Source: Luzula sylvatica (Eukaryota; Streptophyta; Magnoliopsida; Poales; Juncaceae). From it: 64,000 nt of DNA. The stretch's first letter is position 1, and every line of letters begins with the position of its first letter. The stretch lies in the NCBI GenBank assembly GCA_946800325.1, contig OX326956.1, positions 71,233,087 to 71,297,086 of the forward strand. Reading direction: 5' to 3'. The translations under genes and the position numbers were made by a program. The notes under the pieces were generated by a model, which saw only the letters and a list, made by a program, of their open reading frames with translations, searched no databases and was not told where the DNA came from. Of the stretch, positions 35,990 through 48,434 are shown one piece after another.

Positions 35990-37376
35990 TTAGTGTTATG
36001 GTATTTATAATGATATTTACAATTGGCCACACCTTCACCTTCACCTTCACCTTGTCCTATTCCTACGCTCTTCTTGTTTAACTAATCTACAGTTTCCTTA
36101 ATTAAAATCTTCTGTTTTGCTTTCCAATATCATTTTGATCTCATCTTTAATATCATTTACGAGATCTTTGCATAATCTTGATTTATCTTGAAAAATTCTT
36201 GCACATCTTTATTTCCATATTGAAGAGTGTGAATGCTATGATTTGCCTGCTTTCATCCTTCTTTGCTGCACGGTACAATAATTGGAGCATATATGTTTCC
36301 TTTAATATTTGTAGATCAAAGATAGCATCCATCATCGTCCACAATGCTATTACGTATGGACAACCGTTAAACAAATGACTAATTGATTTTTCATTTGCTC
36401 TGCATAAGATGCATATCTATATAAAATAAACCATCCCCTTTTAATCAGGTTGTCCACCGTCAAAATCTCAATGACAAAACGGGTCTAGGATTTAAAAAAA
36501 ATAACGGTATAAACCCGGTCCTTCACGATCCAAAAATCAAAAATGAAATTGGAAATACAATGACAAAGCTAGTCAGGAAAATGCTTTCATTTATCGTGAT
36601 TACAAAAAGGAAAAAAAAATGTTAAAATTGATCAACCCAAAAGTGTTAGAAATAATGATAGGATTAATCATGTAACGAGTCAAATTTTCAAATGACAACA
36701 ACGTGCCAAATATCCTTATCATATTTTATGTTTTATCATTTTTGTAACTAATCATGTAACGAGTCAAAATAATTGGCAAGATTTAGTGTTTCATCATTTT
36801 TTGTAGCCAATCGTGTAACGATTCAAAATAATAGACAAATAAAGTGATGTACTAAATAATATCTAAATAAATTAATCTTAATACTTATTTTATATTAAAA
36901 AAATCATTGTATATTTTAATGTAATATCCATATCTGAAAATCCCGAGAATACTTCTTTAAAATATAAATAAATTCATAATATAATGTGTACACAATTTTA
37001 GAATGTTATTTATACTCCCGTGAAAGAAAAATGGAAAATAAAATTTCTATTTCTAATGCTTTGCAAAAAAATTAAAATTTTTTTTATTTTAAAATATTTA
37101 GACGACAATTAATAAGTTAGCTCTAATAGAACAAAATATTTATTCTTATCTTTGAAAGTATAATGCATATAATATTGTCGAGCAAAATATAATACTAATA
37201 GTACAAGTATAGTATAATGAATCATCTATCTTATTATAAAATTTATCTCATATAAAAATACATGGCATGATTATTTCATAATTTCATTTATAACAAAAGT
37301 AGAACATAATATTTAATTTCCTAAAATACATACTATAAAACAAAAATAATAAATTCGCATCATAAATTCTCTATAT

Positions 37377-37413
37377 GTTCCCGAAGCGGAGCGAGAGCAT
37401 CTTCTAGTATTAA
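37377..37413 (+). repeat. Possible Helitron 3' end
   Basis: TTCCCGAAGCGGAGCGAGAG is followed by CATCTTCTAGTATT: a GC-rich segment in AT-rich DNA that ends in CTAG followed by T, as at Helitron 3' ends. No 5' terminus was found. Confidence 0.35.
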
Positions 37414-37994
37414 CTCACTAATTTCTGGATTCAATTAATTCATAATTTCCCTATTATATTTCTTATATTTTATAGTTCTTTAAACATTAAAAATAATACA
37501 CCAATCTCGTCATATACAAATGGTCAAAATTTTGAAGCTTTAGGATCCTGTTTGGTTTGGAACACTAACAATGGGCCATGAATCCATGATGTTATAGGAT
37601 AAGATAAGATATATCATGTAATCGTAACCTTCCATCTTTTTCTAGTTGATCATTGTTACGCCTCCAAGGTTCCTAAACTAAAGGAACATGACCTTCAAAT
37701 TTTGTTTTCAATGTTTTTTATCAGTAAGTTTAGGCACCTCGTCTATTAGACCTCGAACCCGCACATGACATGGCACGCGCGCCCTCTGTCACGCCAACAT
37801 GCTAAAATATACTTACAAAATTGTCTTAACATCATAGCTTGAGGGGCGCGCAGCGGGGACCTCCTTATCAATCTTGCCTAACACAAGCTGATGGAGTCTA
37901 CTCCTGGTGTGGGGGTGATATTGTCTTAAATAGTTCAAAGGAAACACGATAAAGAAAACAATATGTTTAGATAAGAAAATAACCCTTTGATTCG

Positions 37995-37997
<3 letters not shown>

Positions 37998-38041
<44 letters not shown>
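37998..38041. repeat. (CT)n microsatellite
   Basis: About 22 CT units. Confidence 0.95.
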
Positions 38042-38044
<3 letters not shown>

Positions 38045-38759
38045 CGGCAACTGAGTATCCATTCATCCATCCTCCATATGTCGCTTCGATTCCCAATCAT
38101 CACTTCGGAAGATGATTTCGCCGATCTGTTGATAATTTCGCGGAGGATTGGATCGGAGTTGGCGCCTCGCATCAAGATTAATCGATACTAAAACAAAACA
38201 AAATGGTGTTAATTTCTCACTATTCTTTTATTTTCCCAATACTATTTTGCTGAGCTAATATCAATTTATCATAATTTCTTATAATTATATTTACGGACAT
38301 AGTTTGGCAAAAAGATTTCTTAACCCAATCAAGTCTTGAGATAAACAATGTATTCTTTTTCAAATTTCTCCACGCTTCTTATTGTGGACAATTAGTTATA
38401 AAAATAAAATTATGTGTGAAATTAAATTATTGTACGTTTTAATTAATCGGACTTATTTATACATTTATTATATATTCATTTAAGAAATACATATTTAAAC
38501 ACATATTAGTGTGTTGAATCTGAAACGTTTATGTTCATTTACGTGCCACATGATCTATACAATGGAGAGCTTATAAAGGGGCTTCATAACTCCGATCTAA
38601 GGATTATGTGCAAATGAACCCTTCGTGAAATTCCACGATTTAATAGGTTTCGATCTCAAACTGTTGTTAAAAAAAATACGGCACATAAAATAAAATCATA
38701 TTTTGTTACACCCCAATTCACACATTATAATTTAACTACACACAAAAATACACACTCAA

Positions 38760-40163
38760 TTAATTATACACTGGATAGGAAGGCCTTATGGCAAGACCAC
38801 AAGTTCCTTCTGCCTTAGCAATGTCCCTCGGAAAGTAAATATAGCCTTGATCACCCCATGTGGTCCCCCACGAGTTCTTTGCGAGCCAATACTTGGTTCC
38901 GTCGGTATAAGCACCATAACCAACAATGGTGACCGCATGATTCAAGTTAGTCGAGCAATTACCATCAAAAAGACCTCCTCCGTAATACTGGAAACTTCGT
39001 CCACTCGCATCGATTGAGACCGAGACGGGTTGATATGCGACGGCCAGCTTTATGGCTGTTTCATTTTTTATAGGCACTCGCTCGTAACCACTAATACTAG
39101 CTACTAGAGATACCTTGATATAGAGAAAAACAAACAACGATTTATCATTCAATTACATGAAACATTGCATGTTAATAATACATACATGTTAATAAATTGT
39201 AACATTGATTACATCAATATTTCTAAAATTACCATTGTATCACAGATGGATTGATTGCCGATGTAGGAGTAATCAGCCTCAGATGCTACACCGCCATTGG
39301 CTACGATATATGAGAATGCATTCATTGCCAAGCCTCCATCACATCCACTTTCATTTGTATCGCAATCTACCAGCATTTGCTCTGATAGGGAGACGAGATC
39401 TCCGGTCTTGATTTGCCACATTCCTTCTACGGATGCTATTGCCGAGAAGGCCCAACAAGCTCCTGATTTGTTGATATTATTTTTATTATTATTTATCATA
39501 CATACTCCAAATCATAATGAATTATAATAGAACAACATTATTACTTACCGCATTTTCCTTGATCTTTGATATCAGTAACTGCACCGGCTTCTCTCCAGTC
39601 TATAGAAGTTGGTACGGAGCGGACACTTCCATAGCGGAAGGGAGTTGTAGTAGGAACTTGAATTGTCGATTTGTCTCCAGACGCGTATGTGTTTGCAAAT
39701 TCATCTCGAGTCATGTCTGTATACTGGTTTGCTCTAAGGGTGTATCTCAACTTCTCGGGCGCCTTGTTGAAGTTTGTTATGTAGTTGTAGTTTCCGAGAA
39801 AAATCTTTAATTAAAAAAGTTTGTAACTAACATAAACAATAAGTTAATAATAAATGATATCATGTTATTAAACTTATAAAAGAACATATCCTTCTGAGAT
39901 ATAGTAATCTTTTTTTTTTAAGTATAGTTTGTAATTAGAAATAATACAAATAGTTCATAGATTGTACTGTATTGTTACAATCAAACCTTGAAGCGGCTGA
40001 GCTTCTCCGCATCGGTGTTGTAAGTTCGACCGAACTGAGACATCCATTCTTCGAATATCTTCATCATCTTAGGATCCGTCTGACTGTTCACCAAGACCGC
40101 AGAAAAGCACAAAACAGAAACAAGAGAGAGAACACTAATATGGGAGGAAAACCATGGAGCCAT
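38760..40163 (-). CDS. Papain-type (C1A) cysteine protease precursor, four exons, 338 aa
   Basis: A secreted or vacuolar endopeptidase made as an inactive precursor. Exons (GT-AG, phases agree): 40163-39987, 39804-39549, 39462-39233, 39113-38760. Signal peptide about 1-27. The I29 inhibitory propeptide runs from FEEWMSQFGRTY (~37) to TRDEFA (~96). The mature enzyme begins near VPTSIDWR (123). Catalytic residues: oxyanion Gln141, nucleophile Cys147 (in GACWAFSA; the family usually has GSCWAFSA), His280 and Asn301 (KNSWGTTWG). Its cysteines and length match plant SAG39/actinidain/bromelain-like enzymes, with no C-terminal granulin domain. The frame is intact. A TATA box sits about 90 bp upstream. 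Confidence 0.92.
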
Positions 40164-40250
40164 GTGTACAGATTTTCTTTTTCTGTTCTCTCTTCAAATA
40201 TCTTGATCAAACTTGTATATCAGATGGAAGAGGAATATACGAGTTCCTTG

Positions 40251-40260
40251 GATTTTATAG
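40251..40260 (-). promoter_or_regulatory. TATA box of the cysteine protease gene
   Basis: Minus-strand CTATAAAATC lies about 90 bp before the ATG at 40163. Good motif and spacing for a plant core promoter with a ~60-nt leader. Confidence 0.6.
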
Positions 40261-41647
40261 AATGCATGTAGATAGTTATCCCAAACATTTACTTACTGGC
40301 AAAATAATCTTTTAATTAAAAAGTCAAACGCGTATTTCCTAATTAAGGGGGCAATGAAATGGTCTTGGTTGATGTTAAATATATGAGTATTTGCTTCTAC
40401 AATCCGTGGAATTTTTTGAAGTTCAGAGGAGTACTTACGAAATTTGTAAATTTGAACCCCTTTCATCGAGAAGTTTATTTTTTTTTATAATAATGGAGAA
40501 GACTCATATGTCCTCCATTCATTGATATCAACGAAAATCGAATCCACAATCTCTCACAACATATGATTTTTTGTGATGTCACTGAGAAGTTCATGCACAA
40601 ATTATAAAACTAAAAGAGCTACACAAAATCAAATAATTTTGACTTTGATAAGGTCAACTAGGTTATAACTTGAAAGTTACCACTTCAATGTTCGTACGTA
40701 GAAGTATTATGAATCATTTCCTTATCATGCTTATGTGAAATTGATATGTCATATAATTAATTGAACCTTCTGTATCCTTGGTCCGCAAGTATTTTTTCCA
40801 TTTTTTTTGCTGTATATTTGTTTGATTTAATTCAAAAATGTTGGGTAGGTTGGAATTTGGATAGATCATAGAAAAATTCAAACAATTTTTTTTATTCAAT
40901 TATGTACGCTTCTACCTACTCGCATTAACAAATGAAAAAAAATTTAGAAGACAATGTACAAAGTCTAAATTTAACCTACAAAATTGCATGCCATTAGGAA
41001 ACATATTTCCGAAAATCTTCCAAAGAAGTTTTCATGAACCAGAAATATAATTTTCTTTTCTGAAAATTTCCTCGAAGCAACTAATAGTTCGTTCGATCAG
41101 TATCTATATTTGATGGATTACTTTGTATGCTGAATAAAAATAAACACACTTCTCAATGGGAAAAAACAAATAGATAGGGCCGGATGATTTTCCAATCGAG
41201 TTCTTTCAAATTTCAATCATAGTGGCAATATTTAATTGAAGACATTATGGCAATAGTAGATGAATATTCAATTTTGCGGAGATTTCTTTATTATCACATG
41301 CGTACCTGAACTCATCTCAAACCTGCTAAACAATAGATTTCAGTCTCTAATGTCATCCTTAGTGTGTCTAAAGCAATGGGCTTTTATTAGAGACAGCTCA
41401 CTTGCGAAGAAATACTTTCATTTTACCATAAACTCAAAATATTTATGGTTTTAATAAAGGTGAATTTTGAAAAGACATTTGATAATATTTTTTGGATTTT
41501 CGTCTCACGACTTCTCAAGACACAAAGGTTTCCAGCTGAATGGTTTACTTGAATCCAAATGTTAACAACAACGAAAATGGTCATAAAGGACAAAGTTTTT
41601 ATCATAAGAAAATTAAGGCAAGGGAACCCCTCTCCTCTTTATTATTA

Positions 41648-41680
41648 CTAGAAATATTTCTCGCGGTTCGCTGCGATTTT
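41648..41680 (-). repeat. Possible Helitron 3' end
   Basis: Minus strand: CGCAGCGAACCGCGAGAAAT followed by ATTTCTAGT. A short GC-rich hairpin-capable segment precedes CTAG then T. No 5' terminus was identified. Confidence 0.35.
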
Positions 41681-42089
41681 TCAAAATTTTTTATGATCAT
41701 AAAATAATAATTTATCTAAAACGTTACAAGTACAAATCAAAAATAATCTTCATAAATGTTAATTTAAAAAAAATATATGATATTAAATAGTCTCACAAGT
41801 ATTATGCAATAAATACAAACTTTTTTCCTCCTGAAAGCATATCATATGTTCCAAAAGAAAAATTCAAATGTTTTATTTAGAATACCAGACATGTCAAATA
41901 AAATAAAATTCTAAAAAAGACAAACAAAAAAAATAAAAGACGCAGCTTGATACCAATCAAAACTGTTATAATAAGCACACAAAACGCAGCTTGGTACATA
42001 GACGCATAAAATACGCAGCTTGGTATCAATCAAAACTGTTATAATAAGCACAAAAAAACAATAATACCAACTCATACTAACAAAAAGTA

Positions 42090-42215
42090 TTTTTGTGAAC
42101 AGTAAACGACGAACAGCAGTATTTTGCGAACAGTAACCGGATGAACAGTAAAGGGTATGATGAACAGTAAAGGGTATGATGAACAGTAAAGGGTATGATG
42201 AACAGTAAGCGTGTG
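42090..42215. repeat. 19-bp tandem repeat
   Basis: Three consecutive units of GAACAGTAAAGGGTATGAT, flanked by further GAACAGTA and GAACAGCAGTATTTTG units on both sides. Confidence 0.85.
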
Positions 42216-42284
42216 AACAGCAGTATTTTGCTCGTAGCGACTAGCGAGAGAGGAGCGAGAGGCGAGAGTGGTCTGGGAAAAGAG

Positions 42285-42484
42285 ATTATATACGCAAAAT
42301 GTTCGAGCTTGAGCTGCTCGCGAGCCGAACAACACCCGGCTCGAGCTCGGCTCGAAGTTGGCTCGAGCTGGCTCGGCTCGGCTCGAATTTTTCGAGCCAA
42401 TTTTCGAACGAGCTATTTTCAAACGATTTTCGAGCCGAACTCGAACGAACGAACGTTCGAGCCGAGCTTTTTTTGCCAGCCCTA
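42285..42484 (-). repeat. CTCGAGC-rich repeat with TAGGGCTGGC end, copy 2
   Basis: Read on the minus strand it starts TAGGGCTGGCAAAAAAAGC and ends near GCATTTTGCG-like AT-rich sequence (TTATATACGCAAAA on plus). It aligns over its full length with 13547-13742. Two unlinked copies with the same ends define a 200-bp element. Confidence 0.65.
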
Positions 42485-42682
42485 GTGTAGACGTAAGCAA
42501 CTGCTTATTACTCCTTCAAAAAAAGTAACTCGCATTTTCCCATATGGATGCGACCAAAACCTGGCCCAACTTGGGATTGTAGTTCTTTTAGGAGTAAGCA
42601 ATTTTTTTTCACAACATGAGTGAAGCAAGATGTATTGTTGACTGTATTGTTGTTGGCCTTGTATTTCTTGGTATGGTGTGGC

Positions 42683-43090
42683 TAGGATGTCAATGGTCGG
42701 GTAAACCCCCAATCGAATCCGCGGATACTCGATCTTAACGGGACGGATAATACTTAAAAAGAAATATCTATTTTCGGATTCGGGTCGGGTACGAGAATTT
42801 TTTTTTACCAGTCAGTATTATCCGTTATTCGAAAAATATTCAAAGCCAAAGCCGGCAAATACTCGAAAATATCCAATAATTTGAACATTTTGGAAGTTTT
42901 ATGACTTTATTATTTGTAATATTTGAAATTTTTAATGTATTTTAACAAGTTGTTTGTTGTAAGTATTTAAAATTGTTGGTGATTTTATGTATTTGTATAA
43001 TAACTTTCAAGATTTTTTTGTTGGTAATTCTCGGATAACGGGTAATGGGGGAGGTTTATCCGAACCCAGTTCGCCCCGTTGACACTCGTA
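42683..43090. mobile_element. hAT MITE, 408 bp
   Basis: Left end TAGGATGTCAATGG; right end read inward TACGAGTGTCAACGG. Subterminal GGGTA/TCGGATA motifs surround an AT-rich centre. The 8 bp on each side (GGTGTGGC, AGTGTAGT) match at five positions and differ only by transitions, so this is an old target duplication at best. Confidence 0.6.
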
Positions 43091-43752
43091 AGTGTAGTGT
43101 GGTGTGTGTGATTGGATGAGATTTTATGTGCGTTTATACCAACTCAGTTTGTGTTACAATATCCTGTTTTGTAGAGTTTTTTTGTAGTATCATCTTTACA
43201 AAATTATCGACCTTTCTCATTAATTTTTCAATAACTGGCTCAGCAGCATGCCACGTTCGGTTAATCCAACCATTCAACCTATCATGGTAAATATCCCCAC
43301 GAGCCACGTATCATTCTTCTCTGATAACTTAACCGTTGAAAAAAGCCACATAAGTCACTCATTTTTTTCTTTACTTTACTTTATTCAATTATTCAACAGA
43401 TGAGAGGACATGCTCCACGTCTCAACTCAATGCTACAACTCTAGGTTGAGACATGCTCCATACCTCGCCTTACCTGAAGAGAGCTCAAGAGAGAGGGGAG
43501 CCTGAACAATATGATAAGATAAGAGAGAGACACAAATTATAATTTGAATCTGATTCTGAGAAATCTGGTTCCAAATTTGAATCGAGGATTTATTTCAGCT
43601 TTGCACCAATACTAGATCAACCATATTTATTTATGTCAAATATATAATGTCAACCCGTTAAGAATGGAAAATTGTGAGTGGGTCCTGTGTTTACTGAAAC
43701 ATATTGTCGACAGAGTTTTCTTGCGGTAGAGCCTCATACGGCCACATCTTAG

Positions 43753-43755
<3 letters not shown>
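43091..43755. other. Short intergenic stretch, no gene seen
   Basis: Non-coding, with GAGAG-rich patches and two near-copies of a CATGCTCCA motif at 43409 and 43447. Confidence 0.4.
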
Positions 43756-43789
<34 letters not shown>

Positions 43790-46700
43790 AAACGAACCCG
43801 TAGGTTAATATTTACATAATGTCGCCTTTACATTTACATATAAAAAACTGAATAGCGACTAATACAAAAACGGACACTCGATAAATGAGGACCTCTAGAC
43901 TAAAAATTCTCATCCACTTGCACTTCCATCCGCCATTCGAGCTCTTTTCGCTAACTCATCCGCCTCCATATTTCTTTCTCTAGGGATAAAATGGACTCTC
44001 CAACCCGAATGCATTGTTATCAAATCTCGACAATCTTCAAAATCATGATACACTTGCCAATCCACTTCAAGGGAAGTATTATGAATCGCACTCGCGAGAG
44101 TGAGGTTATCCGAGTAAATATCACACAAACGTATATTAAGCACTTCAAGCATTTGGAGTGCCATGCGACAAGCTAACACCTCGGCTTGTAGAGGCGAAAA
44201 TGCACTATCGACTTACTCTCTTCATGAATTATCCTCCCATTCTTTTTAATTATGTAACCACATCCCGCCCTCATTGGCACCCAAGACCCGTCAAATTGGC
44301 ATATGAATTCGGCCTCTTTTTCAACACCTCTATTTACGTCGGCAATTTTAATCTCGCTCAAAGGATTATTGTATTGCATTATTGAACTAGCCATCATATT
44401 AACCTCATGCGGTTTATATTTCTTCTCCCTAAACACCCAATCACAACGGCATTTCCAAATCGACCATAAGGTGTTCGCAAAAAGACGAAAAAGCGAAACC
44501 TCAAGATTTTGAGCGAAATAACTAATGATATCTTTAATATCACCTTGTAACTTGTCCGCTTTAATCATTAGTGGTGAGGTAAACCAAATTTGTTGCGATA
44601 GTGGACATTGGAAAAGGAGATGTAAAATATCTTCTTCGTACCAATTGCATCTCACACATAGAGAATTTATATGTTGTAGGCGTTTGTGAAGGTTTAGGTT
44701 TGTTGGTAAGGAATTGGTACAAGCGCGCCAAATAAATAACGATACTCTCGGTGATAGACCAATATGCTTCCAAATAACCCTAATTAATTCTTTCGGCCAT
44801 AAAGGAGGGTTCGTTCGTTCGTTTGCTATAAGGGTTTTATATGCACTTTTGCACGTAAAATTACCATTTGCTTCTCCTCTCCAAATTAATCGGTCGCTTC
44901 TTTGTAAACCGGCTTCGGTTATGGTGTTATTGGAAATAATTTGTAGTGCTTTTATGTGACCGAATTTTTCTATTAGAAAGTTCCGTTTCCATTCAACCTC
45001 ATCGGTATTTATAAACTCAACCACTCTCATTCGTCGTTCTTCTCTATTTCTAGGTTTATTCTCCATCCATCCTTGGTATCATGGCGCCCCAATGGCGGGA
45101 CAAGATTGTCCATTGCCAATAATCCAATGCACCATGTTTTGAAACGAGGACCTTTGGGTAAGGACCGCTTTCCAAAATTTTGTTGCGCCAACTTGCCTCT
45201 TCGTATGCCAAATTGTATTGGATGGGAGATATTTCGCTTTAATTAATCTAACCCATAACCGATCCTCCTCAAGAATGATGCACCAAAGATTTTTTTGTAA
45301 TAAAGCTTGATTGACCTTATTTATCTCCCTTACGCCTAAACCACCTTCATTTTTCGGTTTTGTTATAACCGCCCATTTACAAAATGCGAGGAAACGACCC
45401 TCTTTTTTTCCCCACCAAAATCTTCTCATAATTTGGGTTAATTTTTTTGTTGTCGTTTTTGGAAGCAATTCGGTACACATATTAAAAATTGGAGTCGCGG
45501 CTAACACCGAATTGATAAGGACCAATCTTCCCGCATGAGAAAGAGTTTGCATTTTCCAACCCGCAAGTTTTCCTTGAAATTTTGTTACGAGATGAGATGA
45601 ATCGATGGACCCATTACAACGAATGTAGGTCCCTAGATATCGTTCAATTGGGGCAGCCCCCTTGGCGCATAATATGTCAAGAATTTCTTCTTGAGTGATA
45701 ATCGGGACATTATGGCTAAACCAAATATTAGATTTGGCGGGATTTAAACATTGTCCGGATACCAATTCGAACGATTTAAATGCCTCTTTCAAACGATTCG
45801 CTTCACAAGACGTAGCATTTGCAAAAATTACCACATCATCCGCATAAAGCGAGTGATTAATTATGGGGGCCGAAAACACCACTTTCACCCCGGATAAATA
45901 GTTCGTTTGAATTGCATAATTTAATGACCTTGAAAATAAATCCATACCTAGTATGAATAGGTACGGAGATAGTGGACAACCTTGCCTTAATCCCCTTTCC
46001 GGTCGGAAAAAACCGTCACCCGTACCATTAAACATTATCGAATATTTAGCGCTTCTCATGCATGCATTGATGAGAGTTATGGTATGTTGAGGAAAATTAT
46101 AGTGAAGCAAGAGATCACCGATAAATTGCCAACTCATGCGATCAAAAGCCTTCGATAAATCCGCCTTAAGCGCAAAAGATGGTTGCGCAAAGTGTCTTTG
46201 ACTAAACGAATGAAGTACCTCTTTAAGAATTATGATGTTGTCCGATATCAATCTATTGGGTAAAAAAGTATTTTGTTCATCGGTTATTATCTTCATTAAC
46301 GAGGGTATAATTCGGTTGACCAAAATTTTCGCGATAATTTTGTAAACCGTATTTAGGACATTGATTGGGCGATAATCAATTACCCTTTGCGGTTCGTCCA
46401 CTTTAGTAATAATCGCCATATTCGAATCGCCCAATTCGGATGGTAAAATGCCGGTACGAAAAAACTCTTGAATTGTCACGGTTATTGGTTTTAGAAGAGA
46501 AGGTAAAAAGTATTTTACAAATCTCCCGGTTATTCCATCCGGACCCGGGCTTATATCCGAACCCAAGTCTCGTATAGTATAGATAATTTCCTCTTCGCTT
46601 GGAGAACCATCTATTGAAGTATGTTCAATGGAGTCGATTTTTGGTAAGGTTGATAGAAAATCCGGGGAGCATACCTCGTCAATATTACGTACCGGTGTCG

Positions 46701-46855
46701 ATTTCGAAATTTTTTTATAATGCTCCACAAAAGCTCGCCTAATTCCGCGCTCATCACCCACCCAAGATCCATCTTCGAGTTGTACGGAATGTTGCACTGT
46801 GCTCCACAAAAGCTCGCCTAATACCTATTCGAGCCCTATTAATGTTGCACCGTGT
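43756..46855 (-). mobile_element. LINE (L1-type, RNase H-bearing), 5'-truncated
   Basis: On the minus strand: RT, zinc-binding domain and RNase H, then about 120 bp and a 31-nt poly(A) tail (T-run at 43756-43786 on plus). The endonuclease and ORF1 are absent. Plant L1 elements of this clade do carry an RNase H after RT. I found no clear target duplication. The 5' edge near 46855 is uncertain because the sequence there is rearranged. Confidence 0.85.
43910..46809 (-). pseudogene. LINE reverse transcriptase - zf-RVT - RNase H polyprotein, broken
   Basis: The RT part (46809-45079) has GPDGITGRFVKYF, the DYRPINVLN block, FDRMSWQF and the active site YADD (SLYADDVVIFAN). An in-frame TGA ends it at 45081-45079. 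The same frame continues at 45066 with the zinc-binding region (WRGEANGNFTCKSAYK; CVRCNWYEEDILHLLFQCPL) down to about 44215. A frameshift there moves the RNase H part (LQAEVLACRMALQ; IYSDN; ERNMEADELAKRA) to another frame, ending at 43910. One stop and one frameshift make it non-functional. Confidence 0.88.
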
Positions 46856-47407
46856 TTCGGAAATAAACGCAATTGAAGCACATGTGCTATGGAGGTATCT
46901 TCGGAGCATTGGAATTGTTGCACGGCCTCCACTCCCGCAACAATTCCATGAGAGAAGTCTTTGGGTATTTCAGATATTATGGATAATATTAGTTTTTATA
47001 TTTTTTTCATAAATAATTTTGTTATTGTTTTTCTTTTTACTTCAGGGCTACATGAGAGAAATATCCACATAATAGAATGCTTGGTTGATGTGAATTATTA
47101 ACGGCAAGGTAATAAATATATACTATTTTAATATTTTGCCCAAATAATTTTGGTCGGACCAAATATACTAAATTTATGTTAATTATATACTCTTAATTCT
47201 TTTCTTATCTCTTTTAATTTCAATTTCGATCTAAATTGTATTTTTGTGAAATATTTTTCGGTGCGTCCACCAAAAAGCCCTTGCAGTCTTAAATTATTAA
47301 TTTTTCTGTATTGCTGGCAAAGATAGTACAAATAAAGGCCGCCTCAACACGAGGGCATGTTAAAGCATTAATTAAGAATGAAAATCAGTTATGTTAATAT
47401 TTAAAAA

Positions 47408-47580
47408 ATGCAGAAGTATCCTGAGAATACGGGTACGATACGACTCGGATACGTATCGGATACGTCACGTGACGTATTCGATTATATTAATATTTATTTT
47501 TTTCGAATACGGCGGGAATACGGTAGGATACGACAGGATGCGGTCGGGATACGTTTAGGATACGGTTGGGATATTATATT
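47408..47580. repeat. GGATACG-rich short repeat
   Basis: Many imperfect GGATACG and GAATACGG units. The design is like the subterminal arrays of the hAT MITEs, but no ends or target duplication could be set. Confidence 0.4.
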
Positions 47581-48152
47581 TAGTATGCTTCGGCCCGTTA
47601 TATATTTTGGTTCATAATATTTTTAAATAAATTATATATGATACTTCTAAGATACTTTTAGGATATTTCTAAGATACTTTTATGATACTTCTAAATTAAT
47701 TCTAGGATACTTTCAAAATAAATTTAGGATAATTTTATGATACTTGTATTGTTATGTTTATTTTATTTATTGTCATGATATTTAATTTCAAAATATTATT
47801 TAATTTATTATTTATTTATTTAGTTTCTGAAGGTATGTTTGATATATTTTAAGTTTTAGAGGGGTTAATTTGATAATTACAGTTTCAAAGGATAAAAAAT
47901 GTTGTTATTATGAGTTTTAAAAGTATTAATTTGATATTTGCAATTCTTGGGCAAATAAATCTGATATTTCCGAATTTTTAAAGGTTAAATATATGTTGAT
48001 ATTTTTTGTTTCTAGAAGGGGTATATTTGATGTTTACAATTTTGAAAGGGTAGACAAATGTGTTTACGTTTTGAGTTTGTAGAAGGTATATATTGAATTA
48101 ATGATGGAAAAAATGAAATTATTATTTTTTATTTTTTTAATAGATTACTATA

Positions 48153-48434
48153 TTGGAGAACGAATTTTCTGCATACACCGATTTGGTCAAAGCTCACGAG
48201 GAATCAGTCAGTAATTATTTAATCATATTTAAAATGGTATATTGTGCAAGAAAAGTGCATATTATTATACTAATGTTGTTTGTTTATTTGGAAACGAAGA
48301 GAGAGAGAGGTAGTAATGGTCTTAGCAGAGAGCAGAAGGCTTTCCAAGATTTACAAAAAGCTTTATCGAAACAAGATGAAGAAATTGAAGGAAAATTTTA
48401 TTTTATTTTCATTAGTTACGTATACGTTACATAA
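48153..48434 (+). other. Exon-like fragments of unknown gene
   Basis: An open stretch with acidic, heptad-like segments (ENEFSAYTDLVKAHEESVS and, after an intron-like stretch, LSREQKAFQDLQKALSKQDE). The first has a plausible 3' splice site before it (TTTTTTAATAG) and a GT after it. It may be a captured or decayed coiled-coil gene; I recognise no family. Confidence 0.25.

Larger units (their letters stand above)
35993..38759. other. Intergenic, repeat-rich, no gene seen
   Basis: The motif AATCATGTAACGAGTCAAA recurs three times near 36666, 36748 and 36808, the last imperfect. The rest is AT-rich. A frame at 37813-38175 (minus) begins with a plausible peptide (GANSDPILREIINRS) but runs through the CT microsatellite; I do not accept it as a gene. 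Confidence 0.45.
40261..42284. other. Intergenic, AT-rich; protease upstream region and short repeats
   Basis: No gene seen. CGCAGCTTGRTACCAATCAA-type units occur two to three times at 41941-42050. Confidence 0.5.

Noticed and set aside
37813..38175. 120-codon minus-strand frame with a plausible first third
   Set aside because: It runs through a (CT)n microsatellite, has no recognisable domain and no supported splice partners.
43756..43786. T-run considered as a transcription terminator
   Set aside because: Its position after the LINE RNase H region identifies it as the poly(A) tail of a minus-strand LINE.
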